Positions 1-8,900 of a DNA stretch of 64,000 nt are shown piece by piece. The stretch covers positions 124,001 to 188,000 of the forward strand of contig CAWIQD010000009.1 of assembly GCA_963837945.1 (NCBI GenBank). The letters are read 5' to 3'. Every line of letters begins with the position of its first letter. Position 1 is the stretch's first letter. The DNA comes from CAVUBL01 sp963837945. GTDB taxonomy: Bacteria > Acidobacteriota > Thermoanaerobaculia > Multivoradales > DATKCC01. The notes beneath the pieces are model-generated. The model did no database searches. It was given only the letters and a program-made list of their open reading frames with translations, and was not told the origin of the DNA. The position numbers were made by a program, and so were the translations under genes.

Positions 1-1322
1 CGCCCGCCCGGTGGATCCGCTCGACGTTCTCGGCACGGTTGACCCGGGCGATCACCGGAACGTCCGGTGCGGCCTCCTTCGCGATCACGGTGGCGAAGAG
101 GGTCGCGGAGTCGGTGTCGAGGGCGAGGATCACCCCCTGGGTGCTCTCGCCCAGGAGCTGCTCGACGACGGTCGGATCGAGCATGTCCCCCACCAGGTCG
201 ACGCCTTCGCCCTCCTTGCGGTCGACCACCACCACGCTCTCGCCGGCGTCGGTCGAGGAGCTCGACGACCTTGCGCCCCACCTCGCCGTGGCCGCCGACC
301 ACGAACCGCCCGCGCCGGCGCAGAGGCACCGCCCCGCTCACCAGCTCGAGCAGGCGCTCGACGCTCTCGTCGGTGCCGGCGATCACCAGGATCGCCCCCG
401 GCTCGATGCGGGTCGAGGCCGACGGCGGGGCGTGGAGCACGCCGCCCACCCACTGCCCGATGACCGCCGCGCCGGTGCGGGCACCGATCGCCGCCTCCTC
501 GAGCGTCTGTCCCGCCAGGCTGCTCTCCGGTTGCACCCGCAGCTGGTGGATCTCGAGCCGGCCGAGGTTCTGGACGCCGGCGACCCGGGGGCTGATCCGA
601 ACGCTCGCCCGCGCCGCGAGCGCCGCGCCCAGGACGTGGCGCGGGGTGAAGACCGCCGTGGCGCCGGCGAGCAGCAGGGGGCGGCGGTGGAGAGGCTCCT
701 CCACCAGTCCCAGGATCTCGCCCGCGAACCCGGACTGGCGCGCCGCCAGGATGACCGCCGCGTTGACGTCGTCCGAGCCGTTGGCGATCAAGGCCCGGGC
801 TTGCTCGAGACGGGCGCCCTCGAGGGCGCCGTCGTCGAGGCGGGAGTGGACCACCCGTCGGCCGCGCTCGGCGAGGCGCCGTGCCACGGCTTCGTCCTCC
901 TCGACCACGACCGTCGCGAGGCCCTCGCGCTCGGTCTGCTCGACCAGCGTCTCGACCGCCGGGCCGTAACCGTAGACCACCAGGTGGCCGGTGAGCTCCT
1001 CGTCGAGCTCCTGGGGCAGGCGGGTTTCGAAGCGCTCCTCGAGGAAGGGGATGAGGAAGATGGGGATGATCAGGAAGACCAGGAAGACGCCCAAGAACTG
1101 GAGCAGGACCACGAACAGCACCATCGTCGGGCTGTGCCAGGCGGCGTCCGCACCGTAGCCCGTCGTGCTCAGGGTCTCGCCCACGAACTCGAGACTCTGC
1201 CAGAAACCCCGGGGGCGGCCCTCGAGCCAGGCCATGCCCGCCATGTAGGCCAAGCTCGAGACGACCAGCAGGACCGGCAGCGAGGCGAGCAGGGCGAGAA
1301 GCCGCCGGCGCGAGGTCCGCAT
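1..1322 (-). CDS. Two-TM potassium channel with RCK (TrkA-N) domains, 3' end outside window, frameshifted
   Basis: Likely a membrane K+ channel gated through cytoplasmic RCK domains. From ATG at 1322 the protein has a first TM segment (about 7-26), a pore loop with the selectivity filter TTGYG (residues 53-57), a second TM segment (about 66-90), then a TrkA-N-like nucleotide-binding fold starting near residue 112 (VVYGYGPAVETL), a TrkA-C-like part, and a second TrkA-N fold (VVGGHGEVGRKVVELL). Near position 253 the frame breaks: after VELL the second RCK continues one base out of frame (DDAGESVVVVDRKEGEGVDL) to the left edge. One indel restores it, so a sequencing error or recent mutation is likely. 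No Shine-Dalgarno; TACAAT lies 6 nt before the ATG. Confidence 0.8.
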   Translation of the reverse strand, partial: MRTSRRRLLALLASLPVLLVVSSLAYMAGMAWLEGRPRGFWQSLEFVGETLSTTGYGADAAWHSPTMVLFVVLLQFLGVFLVFLIIPIFLIPFLEERFETRLPQELDEELTGHLVVYGYGPAVETLVEQTEREGLATVVVEEDEAVARRLAERGRRVVHSRLDDGALEGARLEQARALIANGSDDVNAAVILAARQSGFAGEILGLVEEPLHRRPLLLAGATAVFTPRHVLGAALAARASVRISPRVAGVQNLGRLEIHQLRVQPESSLAGQTLEEAAIGARTGAAVIGQWVGGVLHAPPSASTRIEPGAILVIAGTDESVERLLELVSGAVPLRRRGRFVVGGHGEVGRKVVELLDRRRRERGGGRPQGGRRRRPGGGHARSDRRRAAPGREHPGGDPRPRHRLRDPLRHRDREGGRTGRSGDRPGQPCRERRADPPGG

Positions 1323-1328
1323 CGGCCG

Positions 1329-1334
1329 ATTGTA
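1329..1334 (-). promoter_or_regulatory. -10-like box of the K+ channel gene (leaderless type)
   Basis: Minus-strand TACAAT ends 6 nt before the ATG at 1322, which puts the expected transcription start on or beside the start codon. No clear -35 hexamer is visible. Confidence 0.45.
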
Positions 1335-1385
1335 CGGCGAGCGGCGTCGTCGCCCCGCCGCGCACGACAGCCGAGGCTGGAGAAG

Positions 1386-1582
1386 TCTCGCGCAGAGCCG
1401 CAGAGGCGCAGAGGCGCGGCTCATGTCGACGAGGGGGGGGTGATGCCCTCCTCGATCCGATGCGCGCCGAAGCTCGAGAGCCCGCATTGGGCGCTCTACC
1501 TAATGCCCTCGTGGCCTGGTCCATGAGCTGAGGCTGCGCCCATCGATCGCCCTCCTCTGCGGCTCTGCGCCTCTGCGCGAGA
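1386..1582. repeat. Inverted CTCTGCG-type repeat pair with 139-bp spacer
   Basis: The arms are 1386-1414 and 1554-1582, each 29 bp and made of units such as GCGCAGAG and CCGCAGAG; they are inverted copies differing only in which unit is GCC and which GGC. Motifs of this CTCTGCGNCTCTGCG type are known as dispersed intergenic repeats in many bacteria. The spacer 1415-1553 holds no convincing gene. This accounts for most of the 323-bp gap between the channel gene and the S4 gene. Confidence 0.6.
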
Positions 1583-1602
1583 ATCTACGTGCCGGATCCC
1601 GG

Positions 1603-1634
1603 CGCCTCGTCGCTTTGAGGCGGAGCTTCACTAG
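1603..1634. repeat. REP-like hairpin, copy 1 (second copy at 27820-27851)
   Basis: CGCCTC (1603-1608) pairs with GAGGCG (1617-1622) around an 8-nt loop, followed by GAGCTTC. The 32-bp block recurs at 27820-27851 with three mismatches. Here it lies just upstream of the S4 gene. Confidence 0.5.
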
Positions 1635-1645
1635 AATCCATGCCG

Positions 1646-2023
1646 ATGGAGGTGCGTCTCGACAAGTGGCTCCAGGTCGCCCGGGTGTTCAAGACCCGGA
1701 GCCAGGCGACCCGGGCCTGCACCCTCTCGCGGGTCAGGGTCAACGGCCAGTCCGCCAAGCCGCACAAGAGCCTGGCGCTGGGCGACCGGATCGAGGTCGA
1801 GCAGGGAGACTGGACCCGGACCCTGGTGGTCCGCGAGCTGCGCGACAAGCCGGTCGCCAAGGCCCTGGCCGCCGAGCTCTACGAGGACCTGAGCCCGCCC
1901 CGGCCCCACCTCAGCGAGCTCGAGCGGCTGATGCGCAAGCCTCCGGAGCGGCGCGAGCGGGGAACCGGGCGGCCGACGAAGAAGGAGCGGCGGGACCTGG
2001 AGCGGTGGCGAGACGACCTGTAG
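1646..2023 (+). CDS. S4-domain RNA-binding protein, HslR (Hsp15)-like
   Basis: A 125-residue basic protein whose N-terminal half is an S4 RNA-binding domain (EVRLDKWLQVARVFKTRSQA, then VRVNGQSAKPHKSLALGDRIEV), as in HslR/Hsp15, which binds stalled 50S subunits with nascent chain. The C-terminal tail is Arg/Lys/Glu-rich (about residues 85-125), also typical. ATG codons occur at 1640 and 1646; I prefer 1646 because TAGAAT (1632-1637) then lies 8 nt upstream, matching the leaderless pattern elsewhere in the window. It converges on the AI-2E transporter gene. Role beyond rRNA/ribosome binding is inferred from family. Confidence 0.8.
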   Translation: MEVRLDKWLQVARVFKTRSQATRACTLSRVRVNGQSAKPHKSLALGDRIEVEQGDWTRTLVVRELRDKPVAKALAAELYEDLSPPRPHLSELERLMRKPPERRERGTGRPTKKERRDLERWRDDL

Positions 2024-3167
2024 GCCGGCTCACGCCGCCGAGCAGCTCGCCCCAGGGCTTGAGCGGCTCGACGTGGTCGCAGACGATCTTCACCGTCGCG
2101 ATCAGCGGCACCGCCAGCAGGGCTCCGACGACCCCCCACATCCAGCCCCAGAAGATGATCCCGACGAAGATGATCAGCGGGTTGAGGGTGAGGCGGCGGC
2201 CCACGATGGTCGGGGTCACGAACGACCCCTCGATGGCGGTCAGCGTCAGGTAGAGCGCCGGCGGCGCCAGCGCCGCGCCCACGCTGTCGAAGGTCAGCAG
2301 CGCGACCAGGGCGACCACCGAGACCCCGACCACGGCGCCGAGGTAGGGCACGAAGTTGAGCAGACCGGCCATGACTCCCCAGAGCACGGGGTTGGGCATG
2401 TCCAGCCACCACAGGCCGAGGCCCACCAGGATCCCGAGGCAGGTGTTGATCAAGGTGATGGTGAACAGGTACATGGAAATGCTGTGCTCGACCCGGCGGG
2501 CGATGCTCAGCATTCGCGTGCGGTGCCGCTGGGTCGGCAAGACGCCCGCCGCCTTGCGCAGGAAGACGTCCCCCGAAGCGAGCAGGAAGTAGAGCAACAC
2601 GAGCATCACCGCGCCCGCCGAGGCGACGGTCGCGGTGAAGTCCATCAGGTTGCCCGAGAGCGACTTGCCGGCGACCTCGACCTCGCGCGTCTTCTTGCCG
2701 CCGACGTCGGTGATCCGTTCGACCTCCTGGGTCGCCCGGTTGACCTTGGCCACCGGCTCCTTGATCTGGCGGACCTTCGCCTCGAGCTTGCGCAGGCTCC
2801 GCGGCGCCCGGTCCATCCAGTCGGCGGCGGGAGAGGCGAGGTAGTAGACGCCTCCCCCGACCACCGCGACCAGACCGGCGACCACCACTCCCGCCGCGAT
2901 CCAGCGCGGCACGTGGAGCCGGCGCAAGAACCGGACGGCCGGCGCGAGAAGCAGCCCGAGCATGACCGCGAGGACGATCGGCAGCACCACCACCCGGGCC
3001 ACGTAGAGGGCACCGAGCAGAGCCAGCACGAACAGCCCGACGACGGCCGCGCGCGGCACGTCGTAGCGCATCCGACGCCGGCGGCCGCCCGCCGCCTGCG
3101 GCGGCGCTTCCGCCGCCGCGGGCTCGAACGCCGCGGGATCCGCTTCGCGGTGGAAGGGATGGCTCAT
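1911..3167 (-). CDS. AI-2E family transporter (PerM/TqsA-like) 1
   Basis: Polytopic inner-membrane protein of the AI-2E/PerM family (418 residues as read). After a Pro/Ala-rich cytoplasmic N-terminus it has TM pairs near 40-85 and 92-115, a long soluble loop (about 125-175), then the conserved C-terminal membrane block with LLNFVPYLGAVVGV, EGSFVTPTIVGRRLTLNPL and WGVVGALLAVPL. Members export small molecules or ions; the substrate here is unknown. The literal frame runs 113 nt into the convergent S4 gene. A TGA one base out of frame lies at 2030-2032, right after the typical family ending (PWGELLGG), so a one-base indel has probably removed the true stop and residues after about 379 are doubtful. 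Confidence 0.85.
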   Translation of the reverse strand: MSHPFHREADPAAFEPAAAEAPPQAAGGRRRRMRYDVPRAAVVGLFVLALLGALYVARVVVLPIVLAVMLGLLLAPAVRFLRRLHVPRWIAAGVVVAGLVAVVGGGVYYLASPAADWMDRAPRSLRKLEAKVRQIKEPVAKVNRATQEVERITDVGGKKTREVEVAGKSLSGNLMDFTATVASAGAVMLVLLYFLLASGDVFLRKAAGVLPTQRHRTRMLSIARRVEHSISMYLFTITLINTCLGILVGLGLWWLDMPNPVLWGVMAGLLNFVPYLGAVVGVSVVALVALLTFDSVGAALAPPALYLTLTAIEGSFVTPTIVGRRLTLNPLIIFVGIIFWGWMWGVVGALLAVPLIATVKIVCDHVEPLKPWGELLGGVSRPTGRLATAPGPAAPSSSAARFPARAAPEACASAARAR

Positions 3168-3192
3168 CTCGCGCCGCCGTCCCTCCCGGCGC

Positions 3193-3357
3193 TCACACCC
3201 TCCGCACGAGGTGGAGGATCAGCGAGATGATGAAGATCACCAGGAAGATGAAGAAGAGGATCTTGGCGATGCCCGCGGCGGCTCCGGCGACTCCACCGAA
3301 GCCGAAGACCGCGGCGATGATGGCGATGACCAGGAAAATCAAAGCCCATTGCAACAT
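3193..3357 (-). CDS. DUF1328 small membrane protein (YtjA-like)
   Basis: A 54-residue protein, nearly all hydrophobic, with two TM helices separated by a Gly/Ala-rich turn (FGFGGVAGAAAGIAK), the hallmark of DUF1328. Family function is unknown. Start chosen at ATG 3357 because AAGGAGG lies 7 nt upstream; an earlier in-frame ATG at 3378 would place the Shine-Dalgarno inside the coding region. It sits between two AI-2E transporter genes on the same strand, 25 bp upstream of the first one's start. Confidence 0.85.
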   Translation of the reverse strand: MLQWALIFLVIAIIAAVFGFGGVAGAAAGIAKILFFIFLVIFIISLILHLVRRV

Positions 3358-3513
3358 GCTACTCCCTCCTTTCGGCATTTGGATCTCATGGCATCTGACA
3401 CTCTCGCAGCCGGAGCCGACATCGATCGACCTCGCCAGCTTTGGATCTTGGCTGCGCGATCGCCCGGCACGGCTGCAAGAGGCAGGCCAACCGCGCTCGA
3501 CGAGACGGCGCGA

Positions 3514-4644
3514 TCAGCTCGGCGAAGCGCCCGGCGGGGGCTGCGGAGGGGCGGCCACCTCGCCCCGGTAGATCCTCGACGCGCGGTAGCTCTCGAGCCA
3601 GTGGCGCAGGAAGACCTGGATCGCCGCCGCCGCCGGAACGGCGATCAGCATGCCGAAGATCCCGAACAGCGAGCCCCCTACGATGATGGCGAGGAGCACC
3701 CATACGGGGTGGAGGTTGACGCTCCGGCCGAGGATCCGGGGCGACAGGAAGGTCCCCTCGAGGAGCTGCGAGGCGCTGAAGACGGCGAGCACCAGGAGCA
3801 CCCGCACCCAGCTTCCGTACTCGGCCCAGCACAGGAGGATCGCGGGCAACAAGCCGACGACCAGCGACATGTAGGGGATCATGTTGGCCAGGCCCGCCAC
3901 GATCCCGATCACCAGCCCGAGCGGCACGCCGATCAGCAGCAGCCCGACCGAGTTGATGAAGGCGAGGATCAGCGCGATCGTGAGCTGACCGCGGAGGAAG
4001 CTCGCCACCGCCTCGTCCACCTCCCGCACGCGCGCGAGCACCACCGCGCGATAGGGCATCGGCACGAGCTCGCGCATGCCCCGCTTGACCTTCGGGAAGT
4101 CGACCAGCAGGTAGAAGGCGAAGACCGGCACGAAGATCAGGTTGAGCAGGAAGAGGATGAAGGCCCCGACGCTGACGAAGATCCGCGACAGCCAGTGCCC
4201 CACCGAGGCCGCGAGCTTCGGCAGGTTCTCGCGCGCGGTCTCCACCGTCCGGTCCCGCATCTCGACGAACTCGGCGGGGTACCGGGCGCGGACCCGCTCG
4301 AGCAGGGGCTGGACCTGGTCGCGCAGCCGGCGGGTGTACTGGGGCAAGCGTTCGGTGAGGCTCTGGAACTCCTGCCCGATGGCCGGCACCAGGTAGAGGA
4401 AGAAGCCGGTCAGGGCGAGGACCAGCACCAGCGTCATGACGATGACCGCCCAGCCGCGGCTCCACCCGTGGCGCTCGAGCCAGGAGACCACCGGATCGAG
4501 CAGGTAGGCGATGCCGAAGCCGACCAGCAGCGGCAGGAAGATGTCGCTGAAGGCGATCAGCACGACGAAGACGGCGATCAGGCCGCCGCCGAAGAGGAGC
4601 AGACGCAGGAGCGCGGGGTCGGGCCGCTTGATCGTCATCGCCAT
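3514..4644 (-). CDS. AI-2E family transporter (PerM-like) 2
   Basis: A 376-residue polytopic membrane protein, second AI-2E/PerM homologue in the window and only moderately like the first. TM segments near 11-35 and 55-80, soluble loop about 85-150, then the C-terminal conserved core with FVPVFAFYLLVDFPKVKRG, ANMIPYMSLVVGLLPA, LEGTFLSPRILGRSVNLHPV and GMLIAVPAAAAIQVFL. Predicted inner-membrane exporter, substrate unknown. ATG at 4644 has no Shine-Dalgarno; a minus-strand TATCAT ends 12 nt upstream. The next gene upstream on this strand is dinB, separated by a 125-bp gap containing a hairpin repeat. Confidence 0.85.
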   Translation of the reverse strand: MAMTIKRPDPALLRLLLFGGGLIAVFVVLIAFSDIFLPLLVGFGIAYLLDPVVSWLERHGWSRGWAVIVMTLVLVLALTGFFLYLVPAIGQEFQSLTERLPQYTRRLRDQVQPLLERVRARYPAEFVEMRDRTVETARENLPKLAASVGHWLSRIFVSVGAFILFLLNLIFVPVFAFYLLVDFPKVKRGMRELVPMPYRAVVLARVREVDEAVASFLRGQLTIALILAFINSVGLLLIGVPLGLVIGIVAGLANMIPYMSLVVGLLPAILLCWAEYGSWVRVLLVLAVFSASQLLEGTFLSPRILGRSVNLHPVWVLLAIIVGGSLFGIFGMLIAVPAAAAIQVFLRHWLESYRASRIYRGEVAAPPQPPPGASPS

Positions 4645-4712
4645 GCAGCTGGCGGGATGATAGCGCGCTCGCCCGCCGGCCGCCGGGACGTCCCATCTCG
4701 TACCGGAAGTGG

Positions 4713-4765
4713 CCTCCCTCTCCCCCCGAGGAGGGTCGGAGAGCGATCGAGGGAGAGGGGGGCGA
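4713..4765. repeat. CCCTC/GAGGG hairpin repeat, locus a
   Basis: CCTCTCCCCCCGAGGAGG followed by GATCGAGGGAGAGGGG, able to fold as a GC-rich stem. Member of the intergenic family also found near 18.4, 20.4, 24.4, 27.7 and 29.7 kb. Confidence 0.6.
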
Positions 4766-4769
4766 TCTG

Positions 4770-5846
4770 TCAGAACAGCGTGAGCTGGGCGCCCTCTTCC
4801 ATCCCCACCAGCTTCGAGGCGGTCACTCCGAGCAGCCGCACCGGCCGGCGGGCGGCCTCGGTGCGCCCGAGGAGCTCCTTGGCGAGCCGGGCGATCTCGC
4901 CGGCGCCGGCGACCGGCTGGGTCCGTGTCGTCGAGCGGCTGACGGTCGTGAAGTCGCCGTAGCGCACCTTGAGGGTCACCGTGGAGCCGGCGATCTCGCG
5001 GCGCGCGAGGCCGGCGGCGACCGACTCGGCGAGCTCGTCGATCACCCGCTCCATCTCGGCGACCTCCGACAGGTCCTGGCTGAAGGTCGTCTCCTTGCCC
5101 AGGCTCTTGCGCTCGCGATGGGTCGTGACCTCGCGGTCGTCGAGGCCGCGGGCGAACTCCCAGAGCATCCGGCCGTGGCGGCCGAAGCGCTCGATCAGGA
5201 GGTCGAGCGGCCGCTCCCGGAGCTCGGCCACCGTGCGCACCCCGAGCGCCTCGAGCGCGCGCTCGGTCGCCGGGCCGACGCCGTGGAGCCGCCGCACCGG
5301 CAAGGGGGCGAGGAATGCCTCCACGCGCTCCGGCCGGACCACCGTGAGCCCGTCCGGCTTGTCGAAATCCGAGGCGATCTTGGCGATCAGCCGGTTCGGT
5401 CCCACCCCGATCGAGACGGTCAGGCCGCGCTCGGCGCGCACCCGCCGCCGGATCTCCCGCGCGATCGCCGTGGCGCTGCCCCATCGATCCAGGTGGTCGG
5501 TGACGTCGAGGTAGGCCTCGTCGATCGAGACCGCCTGCACCAGCGGCGTGAGCTCGCGGTAGATGCGGAAGATCTCGTCGGACTCGCGGCGGTAGCGCGG
5601 GAAGTCGGGGCGGAGGAACACCGCCGCGGGGCACAGCCGCAACGCGCGCGCCGCGGGCATCGCCGAGGCGACGCCGAAGCGCCGGGCCTCGTAGCTCGCC
5701 GCCGCCACCACCCCTCGGCCCTCGGGGCTGCCGCCGATCACCACCGGCTTGCCGGCGAGGGAGGGGTCGTCGCGCACGTGGACCGCCGCGTAGAAGCAGT
5801 CCATGTCGCAGTGGAGGATCCGCCGTCCGGAGCCGGAGCCCGCCAT
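4770..5846 (-). CDS. dinB: DNA polymerase IV (Y family)
   Basis: Error-prone translesion DNA polymerase, 358 residues. Catalytic motifs are intact: ILHCDMDCFYAAV (metal-binding Asp), SYEARRFGV, and AVSIDEAYLDVTD with the SIDE pair, followed by the thumb helix-hairpin-helix (LHGVGPATERALEALGV) and little-finger domain. The C-terminus ends in QLTLF, a canonical beta-clamp-binding motif. Start ATG at 5846 has a minus-strand TAAGAT 8 nt upstream and no Shine-Dalgarno. It is divergent from the CHAT gene. No LexA-type operator was recognised upstream. Confidence 0.95.
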   Translation of the reverse strand: MAGSGSGRRILHCDMDCFYAAVHVRDDPSLAGKPVVIGGSPEGRGVVAAASYEARRFGVASAMPAARALRLCPAAVFLRPDFPRYRRESDEIFRIYRELTPLVQAVSIDEAYLDVTDHLDRWGSATAIAREIRRRVRAERGLTVSIGVGPNRLIAKIASDFDKPDGLTVVRPERVEAFLAPLPVRRLHGVGPATERALEALGVRTVAELRERPLDLLIERFGRHGRMLWEFARGLDDREVTTHRERKSLGKETTFSQDLSEVAEMERVIDELAESVAAGLARREIAGSTVTLKVRYGDFTTVSRSTTRTQPVAGAGEIARLAKELLGRTEAARRPVRLLGVTASKLVGMEEGAQLTLF

Positions 5847-5854
5847 CGGTCGTC

Positions 5855-5860
5855 ATCTTA
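5855..5860 (-). promoter_or_regulatory. -10-like box of dinB (leaderless type)
   Basis: Minus-strand TAAGAT ends 8 nt before the dinB ATG, placing transcription start within a base or two of the start codon. Confidence 0.4.
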
Positions 5861-5884
5861 CCGGGCGGACGAGGCGCGGAGCGG

Positions 5885-5921
5885 GTAGAATCGCAGCAGA
5901 TGATGTCGATGTGAATTCTAC
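5885..5921. promoter_or_regulatory. 7-bp inverted repeat GTAGAAT/ATTCTAC between dinB and the CHAT gene
   Basis: GTAGAAT (5885-5891) and ATTCTAC (5915-5921) are perfect inverted copies in the divergent intergenic region. Each contains a TAGAAT box on its own strand, so the pair could be two -10 elements or a regulator site. Confidence 0.35.
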
Positions 5922-5933
5922 GGAGGACGAACG

Positions 5934-8900
5934 GTGAGGCCCCCGGTTTGGCAGAGCTGCCCGCGGTGTCGGCGCCCGCTCTGCCCGGACGGCGCCGCGA
6001 AGGCCATCCGGACGTCGCGATTCCAGTGAGTCTCCGCACAGCCCGAGAGAGAGCCGGCCCCGGCGGTGCCGCGTGCCGAGGCTGGCGTACCGTCCGTGCG
6101 CTCGGCGGCGTTCTCCCATTGCTCGACCCTCGGCTCCGCGTGCTTCTCGGCGTCGGATCCCGGCGCCGGTGACCGTCCGGCGGGTCCCGACGCTCGACCC
6201 GGGGGCGCCCACCGCGGTCCGGGGCCGGCTACGGCCCGGCGAAACGGACACCTACTCCCTGCGCCTACGACGCCGGCGAGTATCTCGAGGTCTACCTCGA
6301 CCAGCCGCTCGACCGGGCGCGCCTGTACCTGCTCGCCCCCGGGCAGCCGGAGACTACGGGCTACGACGGCGCCTACGCCAGCGGCGAGTTCTCGGCCGAC
6401 CCCCGAGCCAGGAGTTGTGGGAGGTGGCCGAAGCCGGTGGCGCCTACCGGCTGCGGGTCGAAAGCCGGCGTGGCAAGGAGGCGGTCGGCCTATCGGCTGA
6501 CGGTCCGTGCCGTGCGGGCGGCGACCGAGCGGGACTGGGATCGGCACAAGGGGCTCCAGGTCTACCAGGAGGCGTTGAAGGCATGGAAGGGAGGAGGCCG
6601 TCTGGAAGAGGCCCTCGCCCTGTATCGAGAAGCCCTCGATCTATGCGAGAGGGTGGGTACTGCGCGGAACCGCCTCGATCTACCACGAGCGGGGGGAGGT
6701 CCTCCTGGCCCTGGGCCGCAAGGAGGACGCGCTGGCGTCCTTCGAGGAAGCGGTCCGGAGCTGGTCACGAGTCGGCGAAACCTACTCGCTGGTCGAGGAG
6801 ACGACCTGGGTCGCCCAGGCCGAGATGGACCTCCTGCAGCTCGACGACGCGCAGCGGCGGCTGGAGGAATCCTTGACCGTCGCCCGGCGGCTCTCCTCGC
6901 GGGTGCCCGAAGCCGACACGCTGGATCAGATGTGCCAGATGGACCACGCCCGCGGCTCGAAAGCGGCGATCGACGTCTGCCGGCGGGCCGTGGATCTGTG
7001 GCAGATGCTCGGCAGGCCCTGGGAAGCGGTCGACTCTCTCAACAACCTGGGTCTCATGCACTGGGACCTGGGTGAGACCGAGCGGGCCCGGAACTACTTC
7101 CAGGAGGGTCTCGCGATCCTCGGTCACCGGATACCCGAAACCTGGCACGCGGGCGACGCTGCTCAACAACCTGGCCCTGCTGGCCGAGTACGAAGGAGAG
7201 TACGACCAAGCGCTGAGCCTCTACCACCAGGCGTTCGAGGGCTTCGAGGCCGCTCATCGAAGCGACCACGCGGGGGTCGCCCTCTACAACATCGGGCGCA
7301 TGCAAGGCTCGGCTGGGCGACGACAGACGCCGCACTCCGGTACACCTTGCGGTCCAGCGATCGCTGCTGGAGCAGTCGGGTGCTGTCCTCTGGCGCATCC
7401 AGAGCCTTCAAGGTCTGGCCGGGCTGTACGTGAAGCGCGGCGAGACTCGACGAGGCTCGGAAGGTGCTGGACAGCGCCCTCGCCCTGAGCCGCGAGGCTC
7501 GGGCGAAGCCTCAGACGGCAGGTTCTCTCGAGCAGATCGGCGCGCTCCGCCTGGCCGACCACCGGCCCCGAGGAGGCGCTGGGCCCGCTACTGGAGGCCC
7601 TTGCTCTGTACCGGGAGATCGGAAATCGGTGGTCCGAGGCGGAGGTGCTGGTGAAGACTCGCTCGCGGTCCACGACGACCTCGGCGACCCGGCGACCGCG
7701 CTCGACGAGCTGCAGAGCGCGAGCGCCCTCAACCGGGCCCTGGGTAACCGGGCGGCGCTGGCCGAGAACCTCTACGACACCGCCCGGATCGAACGCGCCC
7801 GGGGCGAGATCGAGGCGGCCCGCGCTTCGATCGAGCGGGCGCTGGCGGTCGTCGACTCGATGCGCCCCGGGGTCGGGGGCGAGGAGCTCCGGGCGCTGTT
7901 CGCGGCCTCGAAGCGGCCCTACTACGACCTCTACGTCGATCTCCTGATGACCCAGCACGAGCGCGACCCGACGGCGGGCCACGACGCCGAGGCGCTGAGC
8001 GAGAGCGAGCACGCCCGCGCCCGGAGCCTGATCGAGACCCTCGCCGAGGCCGACCTCGACCTGGCGGCCGACGCTCCGCAGGGGCTCCGGGCGCGCAAGG
8101 CCGAGATCGAGCACCGGCTCGACGCCAAGGAGCTGCAGCGCCGGCGGTTGGTCGAGCACCGGACGGCACCCGCCGAGCCGGAGGCCGGGGTACGGCAAGC
8201 GACCGCTCCCGAATCCGACGACGACGCTCTCTTCCAGGTCGAGCTCGACCTCGAGCGCCTGCTCGCCCAGCTCCGGTCGGTCGACGACGAGATCCGCCAG
8301 GCGAGCCCGCGCTATGCCGCCCTGACCGAGCCCCGGTCGGTCTCGCTCGACGAGATCCAGCACCGGCTCCTCGACGATCGGACGACGCTCCTCGAGCTCA
8401 GTCTCGGGCGGCGGCGGAGCTTCCTCTGGGCCGTGACGCCCGAGCGCTTCGAGAGCTTCGAGCTGCCCGGGCAGGACGAGCTCGAGGCCGAGGCTCGTTG
8501 CCTCCACTGGCTGCTCACCTCGTACAGCCGGCCCCCGGCCGGCGACGACGTGAGAGTGGGCGGCTCCGCGGAGGGCGGCCGCTGCCTCGGCGACCGGCTC
8601 GACGCCTACCTCCAGGCCCCCGAGGAGAGACCCTTCGCGGCCCTGGCCTGGCGACGCGCGCGGATCCGGGAAGCCTACGGGGCCACCGCGGGCCGGCTCT
8701 CCGAGGAGATCCTGGGCGGCGCGGCGCGAGCCGGTCTGCTCCGGCCGCGCCTGGCGGTGGTGAGCGACGGGGCTCTCCAGTACGTCCCGATGGCCGCCCT
8801 GCCCGATCCCGCCGCGGGCGGCCGTCCGCTGGTGATCGGCCACGAGCTGGTCCGGCTGCCCTCGGCGTCGGTGCTGGCCTTCCAGCGCGACCGGCCCCGG

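Noticed and set aside
39..1526. Long open frame on the plus strand over the K+ channel region
   Set aside because: It is antisense to the channel gene, His/Arg/Glu/Gln-rich with no motif, as expected for a shadow frame in GC-rich DNA.
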